Shown: positions 33,914 to 42,342 of the stretch, piece after piece
How positions within the stretch are numbered: the stretch's first letter is position 1
How the letters are laid out: every line of letters starts with the position of its first letter
Source of the DNA: Pseudomonas fluorescens
Lineage (GTDB): Bacteria; Pseudomonadota; Gammaproteobacteria; Pseudomonadales; Pseudomonadaceae
Assembly: GCF_902498065.1 (NCBI RefSeq)
Contig: NZ_CABVIR010000006.1
Coordinates: forward strand, 1 to 64,000
Direction of reading: 5' to 3'
Length of the DNA: 64,000 bases
Notes under the pieces: generated by a model
Told to the model about the DNA's origin: nothing
Databases searched by the model: none
The model's input: only the letters and a program-made list of their open reading frames with translations
Made by a program: the position numbers and the translations under genes

Positions 33914-36236
33914 ACGTACGCTTCCACGGCTGTTTCTGATCCTGCTGCTGGCGGTGCTCGCGCTCGCCGGCTGGCAATGGCGCGACGGTGCTCCGCTGTC
34001 GGCCAACCTGATGGAATTGGTGCCGGGCACCGCGCCGGACGCACTGGAGCTGCGCGCCGAACAACGCATGCAAGAACCGCTGAACCGCGAAATGCTGGTG
34101 CTGGTCGGTCACACCGATCGCCAGCAAGCCGTCGCCATGGCGCAGAAACTGGGCGAGCAGTGGCAGGCCAGCGGCCTGTTCGAAAAGGTCCAGTGGACTC
34201 TGCAAGCCGACTTGCCCGCGTTGCGCACGCAACTGCTGCAAGGCCGGTTGGCGATGCTCTCGGCGATGGATCGCCAGCAACTGATCGAACACCCCGACGC
34301 CTTTATCCAGCAACGGGTGCAGGCGCTGTTCGACCCGTTCACCGGTTTCAGCCTGGTGCCGAGCCAGGATGACTGGCTGGGCCTGACCGGGCGCATCCAG
34401 AACAGCCAGCCGCAACACGGTTCGGTGCAACTGGACATCGGCAGCGGCGCACTGGTTGCCGATGCCGATGGCAAGAGCTGGGTGATGCTGCGGGCCCGCA
34501 CCACCGGCAATGCCTTCGACATGAACCTGCCGCTGCAAGTAGCTGACCTGCTCAAGCACAGCCGCGAAGAAGCGGCTCAGAGCGACGTGCAACTGCTGGC
34601 GGCCAGCGGTTTGCTCTACGCAGCAGCCGGTCAACAACAAGCCACCCGGGAAATGACCTGGGTCGGCGGCGGCGCCACCGTCGGCATTCTGTTGCTGTTG
34701 CTGCTGGCCTTCCGCCGCTGGCGGGTGCTGCTGGCGTTCGTTCCGGTACTGGTGGGCATGCTGTTCGGCGCGGTGGCGTGTGTGGCGCTGTTCGGCCGCA
34801 TGCATGTGATGACGCTGGTGCTCGGCTCCAGCCTGATCGGCGTCGCGGTCGATTACCCGCTGCACTATTTGTCCAAGAGCTGGAGCCTGAAACCCTGGCA
34901 CGCCTGGCCTGCGTTGCGCCTGACGTTGCCGGGGCTGACGCTGAGCCTGATCACCAGTTGCATCGGTTACCTCGCACTGGCCTGGACGCCGTTCCCGGCC
35001 CTGACCCAGATCGCCGTGTTCTCCGCTGCCGGGCTGCTCGGCGCGTACCTGTCGGCGGTGTGTCTGTTGCCCGCGCTGCTCAAGGGCTCGGATTTGCGTC
35101 CGGCGCAATGGCCATTGCGCGTCGCCGACTATTTGCTGGCACTGCGCGAAAAGCTGTTGAAATTCGTCCGAACGCCAGTGCTGCTGGGGCTGCTGATTGC
35201 CTTCTGCGTGGGCGGTCTGTTGCAGCTCGACAGCAAAAACGATATTCGCCAATGGGTCGGCGCACCGCAGCAATTGACGGACGAAGCCCAGACCATCGCG
35301 CGCATCACCGGTTACCAACCCACCAGCCAGTTCTTCCTGGTGCGAGCGTCCAATCAACAAGAATTGCTCGAACGCCAAACCGCGTTGAGCGAGCGGCTGG
35401 ATCAGTTGATCAATCTGGAAAAACTTCAGGGCTATCTGTCACTGAACCAACTGGTCAGCCAGCCAAACGTGCAACTGCAAGTGCGCGAAGCGCTGAACAA
35501 GTTGCCGCAATTCTGGCAACCGTTGCTCGATGTCGGCGTGCCGCTTGAAGCACTGAAAACCGAGTTGGCGAAGTTGCAGGCGTTGCCAGTCGAAGACATC
35601 GACAGCGCACTGACCGGTCCGTTGGCTGAACCGTATCGCGCCTTGTGGCTGGGCCCGACCGAAGACGGCGTAGCGGCGATGGTCAGCCTGCAAGGCCTGA
35701 ACAACCCGGCGCTGCTGCGGGTGCAGGCGCTGGATCTGCCGGGGGTGGAACTGGTGGATCGTCTGGGCGAATTGAACAACGTTTTCGCCAAAACCCAGAT
35801 CAGCGCCGCCGAACTGAAACTCGCCTCGTGCGTGTTGATCGTGCTGGTGCTGATTCTGCCGTTCGGCCTCGGCGGCGCGCTGCGCATCGTCGCCCTGCCG
35901 CTGTTGGCAGCATTGTGCAGCCTCGCCAGTCTCGGCTGGCTGGGTCAGCCGCTGACGTTGTTCAGCCTGTTCGGCCTGCTGCTGGTGACGGCGATCAGCG
36001 TCGACTACGCGATCCTCATGCGCGAACAAGTCGGCGGCGCCGCCGTCAGCCTGCTGGGCACCTTGCTGGCGGCGTTGACCACGTGGCTGTCGTTCGGATT
36101 GCTGGCTGTGTCCAGCACCCCCGCGGTGAGCAATTTCGGGTTGTCGGTGAGCCTCGGCCTGGCGTTCAGCTTCATCCTTGCGCCGTGGGCCGGACGGCAG
36201 ATACATGCGACCACCGTCGCGGAGTCGGCAGCGTGA
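33897..36236 (+). CDS. MMPL/RND-family exporter of APE cluster
   Basis: 779 residues. Architecture is of the MMPL/RND type in two repeats: a transmembrane helix at about 10-25, a periplasmic loop to about 245, a helix bundle (GGGATVGILLLLLLAFRRWR, SSLIGVAVDYPLHYL), a second helix and loop, then a second bundle (LVTAISVDYAILMREQ). The Asp residues in VAVDYPLHY and ISVDYAILM match the proton-relay positions of MMPL pumps. It likely moves the aryl polyene lipid across the inner membrane. It overlaps the LolA-like gene by 17 bp and shares one base with the next start. Confidence 0.92.
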   Translation: MTLPSERTLPRLFLILLLAVLALAGWQWRDGAPLSANLMELVPGTAPDALELRAEQRMQEPLNREMLVLVGHTDRQQAVAMAQKLGEQWQASGLFEKVQWTLQADLPALRTQLLQGRLAMLSAMDRQQLIEHPDAFIQQRVQALFDPFTGFSLVPSQDDWLGLTGRIQNSQPQHGSVQLDIGSGALVADADGKSWVMLRARTTGNAFDMNLPLQVADLLKHSREEAAQSDVQLLAASGLLYAAAGQQQATREMTWVGGGATVGILLLLLLAFRRWRVLLAFVPVLVGMLFGAVACVALFGRMHVMTLVLGSSLIGVAVDYPLHYLSKSWSLKPWHAWPALRLTLPGLTLSLITSCIGYLALAWTPFPALTQIAVFSAAGLLGAYLSAVCLLPALLKGSDLRPAQWPLRVADYLLALREKLLKFVRTPVLLGLLIAFCVGGLLQLDSKNDIRQWVGAPQQLTDEAQTIARITGYQPTSQFFLVRASNQQELLERQTALSERLDQLINLEKLQGYLSLNQLVSQPNVQLQVREALNKLPQFWQPLLDVGVPLEALKTELAKLQALPVEDIDSALTGPLAEPYRALWLGPTEDGVAAMVSLQGLNNPALLRVQALDLPGVELVDRLGELNNVFAKTQISAAELKLASCVLIVLVLILPFGLGGALRIVALPLLAALCSLASLGWLGQPLTLFSLFGLLLVTAISVDYAILMREQVGGAAVSLLGTLLAALTTWLSFGLLAVSSTPAVSNFGLSVSLGLAFSFILAPWAGRQIHATTVAESAA

Positions 36237-37393
36237 TGGTCGTGCTGTTCTGGGCAATGGCCCTGGCGCTGTTCGCCGTGGCCACCCGTCTCGGGCGTCA
36301 CTTCGGTTTGATCCCGATCGTCAGCCAGTTGTTGCTGGCCACCGTCGGTTTGCCGCTGCTGATGTACTTCTGGATCGAACCTCAGTGGCACTTGAGCGGC
36401 GCGACGCTGGTCGCACCGATCTGGCTGAAAAACCTCTACAGCCTGAGTTTCGCGCTGTTGCTGGGCTACATCCTCAGCGACGTGATTGATCTGCGCCTTG
36501 ATCGCCAGAGCCTGAAAATCGCCCTGCCGAGCTTCTGCTTTCCGTTTGCCTGCGGCCTGGCCACGGCGATCTGGTGGCTGCCGCCACAGCCGTGGATCAG
36601 TTCTTTGGCGGTCGGCCTGCTGTTCGCCATTACCGCGATTCCGGTGTTGTACCTGTACCTTCGGCATATCGATTACCCGGTCGCCGCCACCCGGCGACTG
36701 GTACAAACCGCGATCCTCATCGACCTCACGTGCTGGACCGTGTTCGCCATTGCCCAGGGCAGTCTGCACTTGAGCAGTCTGCTGCTGCCACTGGCCGGCG
36801 CGTGCCTGCCCGTGCTGCTGCGAGTTCTCGGCTTGCGCCAACCACGACTGTACAGCGGGTGTTTCTTTGCGCTGCTGGTGGTGGCCGAGCACTACAAACT
36901 CAATGCGCTGATTTTCGGCATCGGTTACTTGTTGTGCATGGCCGCGCTGAAAGTGCCGCTGGTGCTGCCCATGCCGGCGGTGTGGATGAATCGCCTGCAG
37001 ACCTACATCGCGATCCCGCTGATCCTGACGTTCGGCATCGTGCAGATCAACGTCCACAGCGCCATGGACAGCCTGAGCTGGGCACAACTGGCCGCACTGC
37101 TGCTGTTGCCGATTGCCAGCAAACTGCTGGGCAACTGGCTGGGACTTGGCTGGGCCGGCGCTTCGTTTGCCGGCGCCAGCCGCTGGCGCGAAAGTGTCCT
37201 GCTGAATATTCGCGGCTTGAGCGAGATTGTCTTTCTCAACCTGCTGCTGCAACAACACCTCATCAGCCCGCCGCTGTACTTTGCGCTGATGCTGATGGGC
37301 CTGATCGCAACACTGCTGCCGGCATTGGCCGGCATGCACCGAATCCCTTTGAAAGCTGCCGTCCCGGCAAGGAGCCCCCATGCCAATCGTTGA
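36236..37393 (+). CDS. CPA2/Kef-type antiporter-like membrane protein embedded in the APE operon
   Basis: 385 residues from ATG 36236, whose A is also the last base of the exporter stop. About 12 hydrophobic helices span the protein. Antiporter-like motifs are LLFAITAIPVLYLYLRH, TAILIDLTCW (a lone Asp) and the late LNIRGLSEIVFLNL, which matches the conserved Arg/Glu helix of the CPA2 family. There is no C-terminal KTN or other soluble domain. The substrate is unknown. It overlaps the next gene by 14 bp. It could be a proton-coupled exchanger that supports export, or an accessory pigment transporter (inference). Confidence 0.75.
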   Translation: MVVLFWAMALALFAVATRLGRHFGLIPIVSQLLLATVGLPLLMYFWIEPQWHLSGATLVAPIWLKNLYSLSFALLLGYILSDVIDLRLDRQSLKIALPSFCFPFACGLATAIWWLPPQPWISSLAVGLLFAITAIPVLYLYLRHIDYPVAATRRLVQTAILIDLTCWTVFAIAQGSLHLSSLLLPLAGACLPVLLRVLGLRQPRLYSGCFFALLVVAEHYKLNALIFGIGYLLCMAALKVPLVLPMPAVWMNRLQTYIAIPLILTFGIVQINVHSAMDSLSWAQLAALLLLPIASKLLGNWLGLGWAGASFAGASRWRESVLLNIRGLSEIVFLNLLLQQHLISPPLYFALMLMGLIATLLPALAGMHRIPLKAAVPARSPHANR

Positions 37394-38627
37394 AATGGAA
37401 CGTCGTCAGGTAGTGATCATCGGCGCCGGCCCATCGGGCGCCATCGCCGCCGCGCTACTCAAGCGCAAGGGGCATGACGTGCTGGTGATCGAACGCCAGC
37501 ATTTCCCACGGTTTTCCATCGGCGAAAGCCTGCTGTCGCACTGCCTGGATTTCGTCGAAGAAGCCGGCATGCTCGATGCCGTCAACGCCGCCGGCTTCCA
37601 GTTGAAAAACGGTGCAGCATTTGCCTGGGGCGAGCGCTATAGCGCTTTCGATTTCGGCGACACGTTCAGCCACGGCAAGCCGACCACCTTCCAGGTCCAG
37701 CGTGCCGACTTCGACAAACTGCTGGCCGATCAGGCCGCGCTGCAGGGCGTCGAAATCCGTTACGGCGAAGCCATCGTCAGCGTCGATGTCGATCGGGCGA
37801 AACCGCAGCTTGGCGTGCGTCGTGAAGACGGCAGCGAGTACGCTATCGAAGCTGACTTCATGCTCGACGCCAGCGGTTACGGTCGCGTCCTGCCGCGCTT
37901 GCTCGACCTTGAAGCACCGTCGAATTTTCCAGTGCGACAAGCCGTGTTCACGCACATCGAAGACCATATCGACAGCCCGACCTTCGAACGGGAAAAGATC
38001 CTCATCACCACCCACCCGACGCAGCGCGATATCTGGTTCTGGACCATTCCGTTCAGTAACGGCCGTTGCTCGGTGGGTGTTGTCGCGGCAGCCGAACACT
38101 ATGAAGGCCGCATGGACAATCTGGACGAGTGCCTGCGCGGGTTCATCGCTGAAACCCCGAGCCTCTCCGGCGTGCTAAGCAACGCCGTGTGGGATACGCC
38201 GGCGCGCACCATCGGCGGGTATTCGGCCAACGTCAAAACCCTGCACGGTCCTGGCTTTGCACTGCTCGGTAACGCGGCGGAATTCCTCGACCCGGTGTTC
38301 TCCTCCGGCGTGACCATCGCCATGCGCTCGGCGAGCATGGCCGCCGCGGTTCTGCATCGTCAGTTGCAAGGGGAAAGCGTTGACTGGCAGACCGAGTTCG
38401 CCGAACCGCTCAAGCGCGGCGTCGACACCTTCCGTTGCTATGTCGAAGGCTGGTACGCCGGGACGTTCCAGGATGTGATTTATCACGAGGGCGGCTCGGC
38501 GGATATTCACCGCATGATTAGCTCGATCCTGGCCGGTTATGCGTGGGACGAGCGTAATCCGTTCGTCAGCGAAGCCAAGCGCCGGTTGCGCATGCTGTCG
38601 GAAATTTGCGCGAGTGATGCCTCTTGA
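37380..38627 (+). CDS. FAD-dependent halogenase/monooxygenase-like oxidoreductase
   Basis: 415 residues. N-terminal FAD-binding motif VVIIGAGPSGAIAAALL, and RFSIGESLL typical of the halogenase/geranylgeranyl reductase superfamily. Three halogenase-type features are present: K76 in FQLKNGAAF (the catalytic Lys position of phenol/pyrrole halogenases), WxWxIP as W219-F-W-T-I-P224, and FxxPxxSxG as F302 to G310 (FLDPVFSSG). Length is shorter than most tryptophan halogenases. It could halogenate or hydroxylate the aryl head, or could be a related reductase. It overlaps the carrier gene by 14 bp and the methyltransferase by 4. Confidence 0.8.
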   Translation: MPIVEMERRQVVIIGAGPSGAIAAALLKRKGHDVLVIERQHFPRFSIGESLLSHCLDFVEEAGMLDAVNAAGFQLKNGAAFAWGERYSAFDFGDTFSHGKPTTFQVQRADFDKLLADQAALQGVEIRYGEAIVSVDVDRAKPQLGVRREDGSEYAIEADFMLDASGYGRVLPRLLDLEAPSNFPVRQAVFTHIEDHIDSPTFEREKILITTHPTQRDIWFWTIPFSNGRCSVGVVAAAEHYEGRMDNLDECLRGFIAETPSLSGVLSNAVWDTPARTIGGYSANVKTLHGPGFALLGNAAEFLDPVFSSGVTIAMRSASMAAAVLHRQLQGESVDWQTEFAEPLKRGVDTFRCYVEGWYAGTFQDVIYHEGGSADIHRMISSILAGYAWDERNPFVSEAKRRLRMLSEICASDAS

Positions 38628-39349
38628 GCTACTTGAGCGACAACTACGTCGAGGAAACCCGCTTCGGGTTCTGGTTCCTGCGCAGCCACACCTGGCAGCA
38701 CCATGTGCTGCGTGTCGCGATCAATGACCTGCGCAGCCTGTTCAGCGAACCTTTGCCAGCCACTCCGGTGTTGCTGGATGCCGGCTGCGGTCAGGGCAAG
38801 TCGTTCCAGTACCTGCGCCAGACCTTTGCCCCACAGCGCCTGATCGGTGTGGACGCCGACCCGCACAGCCTCGACTTGAGCGGCGAAGAAGCCACCCGCC
38901 AGGGCATGGACGTGGAGTTGATCGGCAGCGACTGCGCCACGCTGGCCGTGCCGGACGCCAGCGTCGATCTGCTGTTCTGTCACCAGACCTTCCATCATCT
39001 GGTGGAACAGGACAAAGCGCTCGCCGAGTTCTACCGCGTGCTCAAGCCCGGCGGTTATCTGCTGTTCGCCGAATCCACCGAGGCTTACATTGATACCTGG
39101 GTGATTCGCTGGTTGTTCCGCCATCCAATGCACGTGCAAAAAAGCGCCGCGCAATACCTCGACATGCTTCGTCGCCAGGGCTTCGAATTCGGCCCGCACA
39201 ACGTGTCTTATCCGTATTTGTGGTGGAGCCGCGCCAAGGATTTCGGCCTGCTTGAACGCTGGGGTCTGCGCCGGCCAAAACCCTTCGGCCAACGGGAAGA
39301 AACCCTGGTCAATGTGGTGGCGCGCAAACCGCTTGAAGGTGCTGTGTGA
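38624..39349 (+). CDS. Class I SAM-dependent methyltransferase of APE cluster
   Basis: 241 residues from a TTG start at 38624 (TTGA overlap with the flavoprotein stop); no ATG is available near the family start. Rossmann fold with SAM motif I LLDAGCGQGKSFQYL, the acidic residue in IGVDADPHSLDL, and the post-motif LKPGGYLLFAE. It probably O- or C-methylates the aryl head of the polyene; APE products often carry methylated phenols (established for the class). The exact site cannot be told. It overlaps the next gene's upstream start. Confidence 0.88.
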   Translation: MSYLSDNYVEETRFGFWFLRSHTWQHHVLRVAINDLRSLFSEPLPATPVLLDAGCGQGKSFQYLRQTFAPQRLIGVDADPHSLDLSGEEATRQGMDVELIGSDCATLAVPDASVDLLFCHQTFHHLVEQDKALAEFYRVLKPGGYLLFAESTEAYIDTWVIRWLFRHPMHVQKSAAQYLDMLRRQGFEFGPHNVSYPYLWWSRAKDFGLLERWGLRRPKPFGQREETLVNVVARKPLEGAV

Positions 39350-39379
39350 TGTTCATTGTCAGTCGCTCAAAATACATAC

Positions 39380-39474
39380 CCTGTGGGAGCGGGCTTGCCC
39401 GCGATAGCGGTGGGTCAGTCAACATAGATGTTGAATGTTCTATCGCTATCGCGGGCAAGCCCGCTCCCACAGGG
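39380..39474. repeat. Inverted REP doublet before the DUF3261 lipoprotein gene
   Basis: Unit 39380-39407 (GTGGGAGCGGGCTTGCCCGC) and inverted partner 39447-39474 (GCGGGCAAGCCCGCTCCCAC), with about 40 bp between them. It separates the methyltransferase stop from the first plausible lipoprotein start. Confidence 0.88.
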
Positions 39475-39477
39475 GTA

Positions 39478-39966
39478 GTGAAAACTCTGAAGTTTCTGCT
39501 ACTCGGCGCGATCCTGCTGCTGACCGCCTGCGCCAGCCACGCGCCGCTGCCTGAGCAAACCGCGAACCTGCCGTTGCCGCAGCAATTGCACATTCAGCGT
39601 CTGCTGGACGGCCAGCGTCAGGACTGGGTGCTGGTGATTGCCCGTGAAGGCCCGGGCATTCGCTGGTCGATGATGGACTTGCTGGGCATTCCACAGGCCC
39701 GTCAGAAACTGATCGACGGTCAATGGCAAGCGGACGGCCTGTTGCCGCCCAATCCGGAAGCCCGAGAACTCTTCGCCGCGCTGCTGTTTGCGCTGACGCC
39801 CAAGGATGAATTGCACGGTAACTATCCTGACGCCTGGCAGCATGGCGCACAGCGATCCTTGCCGGAACACTGGGAAGTCCGTTATTCACAACCGCTGAGC
39901 TTTGAATTGAAACTGCCTAAAGGTCCGATGTATCAAGTCACGCCCCTGAGCGGTGAGACGCCATGA
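39478..39966 (+). CDS. DUF3261-type lipoprotein of APE cluster
   Basis: 162 residues from a GTG at 39478 (reads MKTLKFLLLGAILLLTACAS), giving a proper lipoprotein signal with lipobox LTAC (Cys18). A coupled start at 39346-39349 is also open, but it would add 44 residues translated from the REP doublet and bury the signal. The mature part (WVLVIAREGPGIRWSMMDLLG) matches the DUF3261 lipoproteins found in APE clusters, presumably the outer-membrane receiver for the LolA-like carrier. The ribosome-binding site for the GTG is poor, so the start is uncertain. Confidence 0.72.
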   Translation: MKTLKFLLLGAILLLTACASHAPLPEQTANLPLPQQLHIQRLLDGQRQDWVLVIAREGPGIRWSMMDLLGIPQARQKLIDGQWQADGLLPPNPEARELFAALLFALTPKDELHGNYPDAWQHGAQRSLPEHWEVRYSQPLSFELKLPKGPMYQVTPLSGETP

Positions 39967-41159
39967 CCGCTTACCTCAACGCCCTCGGAGTGATCTGCGC
40001 CCTGGGCCGCGACAAGCGCGAAGTCGCGCGCAACCTGTTTGCCGGCGATTGCTCCGGCATGCGCAGCGAGTCTGGCTGGGTGCCGGAACGTTCGTTGCCG
40101 GTGGCCGCGGTGCGTGGTGCACTGGCGCCGATCCCGAGGGAACTGGCGAAGCAGAGCAGCCGCAACAATCAGTTGTTGCTGGAAGCTGCGCTGCAAATCC
40201 GCGACGACATCGATCAAGCGATCCAGACCTACGGCCGCGACCGCATCGGCGTGATCCTCGGCACCAGCACGTCCGGCATCGATGAAGCCAGTCGCGGCCT
40301 GGCCCATTACATCCGCGAACATCAGTTCCCGGACGCTTACGACTATCAGCAACAGGAACTGGGGGCGCCGGCGAATTTCCTTGCCGACTGGCTGCAACTC
40401 AGCGGCCCGGCGTATGTGATTTCCACCGCCTGCACCTCCAGCGCCCGAGCGTTGATGAGTGCCCAGCGCCTGCTGGATCTGGGCCTGTGCGACGCGGTGT
40501 TGTGCGGCGGTGTCGATAGTTTGTGCAAACTGACCCTAAACGGGTTCTCGGCGCTGGAAGCGGTGTCCGAAGAACGTTGCAACCCGTTTTCGGTGAACCG
40601 CAACGGCATCAACATCGGCGAAGCGGCGGTGCTGTTTCTGATGACAAAAAGTGCGGACAACAAGCCGTCGATTGCCCTGCTCGGCAGCGGCGCCAGTTCC
40701 GATGCGCACCACATTTCGGCGCCGGAACCGACCGGCCGTGGCGCCCTGCAAGCGATGCGCAAAGCCTTGAGCCGAGCGCATCTGCAGCCCGGGCAGATTG
40801 CTTATCTGAACCTGCACGGCACCGCCACCCAACACAATGACGCCATGGAAAGCCTGGCCGTGAAGACGTTGTTCCCGGCCGGTGTGCCGTGTTCCTCGAC
40901 CAAACCGATGACCGGCCATACCCTCGGCGCGGCCGGTGCGCTGGAGGCCGCGTTCTGCTGGCTGAGCCTGAGCGCGGACAATCAACACTTTGCGCTGCCA
41001 CCGCATGTCTGGGACGGCCAGCCTGACCCCGAACTGCCAGCCCTGGACTGGGTGACCCCAGCCGATCGCCTGACGTCCATTGCACCTCGCTACTTGATGA
41101 GCAATTCCTTTGCCTTCGGTGGCAATAACGTCAGCCTGATTATCGGAGACGCCCCATGA
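39963..41159 (+). CDS. apeO: Beta-ketoacyl-ACP synthase (ApeO type)
   Basis: 398 residues with an intact Cys-His-His triad: C157 in ISTACTSSA, H285 in NLHGTATQHND, and H319 in PMTGHTLGAAG. It is a condensing enzyme of the type II PKS. In studied APE systems ApeO is the elongating KS and works with the chain-length factor ApeC. Malonyl-ACP is the extender. It sits at the start of the coupled KS-DH-KR-KS block and overlaps the following dehydratase by 4 bp. Confidence 0.93.
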   Translation: MTAYLNALGVICALGRDKREVARNLFAGDCSGMRSESGWVPERSLPVAAVRGALAPIPRELAKQSSRNNQLLLEAALQIRDDIDQAIQTYGRDRIGVILGTSTSGIDEASRGLAHYIREHQFPDAYDYQQQELGAPANFLADWLQLSGPAYVISTACTSSARALMSAQRLLDLGLCDAVLCGGVDSLCKLTLNGFSALEAVSEERCNPFSVNRNGINIGEAAVLFLMTKSADNKPSIALLGSGASSDAHHISAPEPTGRGALQAMRKALSRAHLQPGQIAYLNLHGTATQHNDAMESLAVKTLFPAGVPCSSTKPMTGHTLGAAGALEAAFCWLSLSADNQHFALPPHVWDGQPDPELPALDWVTPADRLTSIAPRYLMSNSFAFGGNNVSLIIGDAP

Positions 41160-41617
41160 TTGACTGGCCGCTCGCCGAACTGCTGCCGCACGCTGGCGAC
41201 ATGATCCTCATCGATCAGATCCTCGCGTTCGATGACGAGCAGATCCACACCCGCCTCACCGTCAAGCCCGATGGCCTGTTCAACCGGCCCGACGGCAGCC
41301 TGCCGGCCTGGGTCGGCATCGAACTGATGGCCCAGAGCGTGGCGGCCTACGCCGGTTGCCATGCGCGCCAGCGAGGCGATGCGGTGGAGCTGGGCTTCCT
41401 GCTCGGCACCCGCAAATTCGAATGCAATGTCGACCACTTTCCCGCCGGCACCGAGCTGACCATCCACGGCGTGCGTTCGCTGGAAGACGACAACGGCATG
41501 GGCGTGTTCGAATGCCACATCAACGCCCCCGGCATTCACGCTACCGCCCGTCTGAACGTGTTTCGTCCACCGCAAGCCGCCCAATACCTTAATGAAACCC
41601 CAGGAGTCCGGTCATGA
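41156..41617 (+). CDS. apeP: Hotdog 3-hydroxyacyl-ACP dehydratase (ApeP type)
   Basis: 153 residues, hotdog fold. N-terminal LLPHAGDMILIDQILAFD with His at the active-site position and a mid-region AWVGIELMAQSVAAYAG containing the catalytic acidic residue. It removes water to make the conjugated double bonds. In characterised systems it pairs with ApeI, which here is the C-terminal domain of the ligase fusion. It overlaps both neighbours by 4 bp. Confidence 0.92.
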   Translation: MIDWPLAELLPHAGDMILIDQILAFDDEQIHTRLTVKPDGLFNRPDGSLPAWVGIELMAQSVAAYAGCHARQRGDAVELGFLLGTRKFECNVDHFPAGTELTIHGVRSLEDDNGMGVFECHINAPGIHATARLNVFRPPQAAQYLNETPGVRS

Positions 41618-42342
41618 CTGAATCCGTACTGGTCACCGGCTCCAGCCGTGGCATCGGCCGTGCCATCGCCTTGCGTCTGGCCCAGGCCGGGCATGACATC
41701 GTGCTGCATTGCCGCAGCGGGCTTGCGGACGCCGAGGCCGTGAAAATCGAAGTCGAAGCCTTGGGCCGCAACGCCCGCGTCCTGCAATTCGACGTGTCCG
41801 ACCGCGCCAGCTGCAAAGCCATTCTCGAAGCCGACGTGGAAAGCCACGGCGCCTATTACGGCGTGGTGCTCAACGCTGGCCTGACACGCGACGGTGCTTT
41901 TCCAGCGCTGAGCGAGGATGATTGGGATGTGGTGATGCGCACCAACCTCGACGGTTTCTACAACGTGCTGCACCCGGTGATGATGCCTATGATCCGTCGT
42001 CGCGCCGCCGGGCGAATTGTTTGCATCACCTCGGTTTCCGGTTTGATCGGCAATCGCGGGCAGGTCAATTACAGTGCCTCCAAGGCCGGTTTGATCGGCG
42101 CGGCAAAAGCGTTGGCGATTGAACTGGGCAAGCGCAAAATCACCGTCAATTGCGTCGCACCCGGCCTGATCGACACCGCCATGCTCGACGAAAACGTGCC
42201 CGTGGAAGAACTGATGAAAATGATCCCCGCACAACGCATGGGCACCCCGGAAGAGGTGGCCGGCGCGGTGAATTTCCTGATGTCGGCGGAAGCGTCGTAC
42301 ATCACCCGGCAGGTTCTGGCCGTCAACGGAGGCCTGTGCTGA
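41614..42342 (+). CDS. apeQ: 3-ketoacyl-ACP reductase (FabG-like, ApeQ type)
   Basis: 242 residues. Short-chain dehydrogenase/reductase with the NADP(H) glycine motif VTGSSRGIGRAIAL, the NAG motif in VLNAGLTRDGAF, and the catalytic set Ser-Tyr-Lys visible in CITSVSG and VNYSASKAGLIG. It reduces the beta-keto group after each condensation. Length is as expected for FabG. It shares one base with the following ketosynthase start. Confidence 0.93.
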   Translation: MTESVLVTGSSRGIGRAIALRLAQAGHDIVLHCRSGLADAEAVKIEVEALGRNARVLQFDVSDRASCKAILEADVESHGAYYGVVLNAGLTRDGAFPALSEDDWDVVMRTNLDGFYNVLHPVMMPMIRRRAAGRIVCITSVSGLIGNRGQVNYSASKAGLIGAAKALAIELGKRKITVNCVAPGLIDTAMLDENVPVEELMKMIPAQRMGTPEEVAGAVNFLMSAEASYITRQVLAVNGGLC

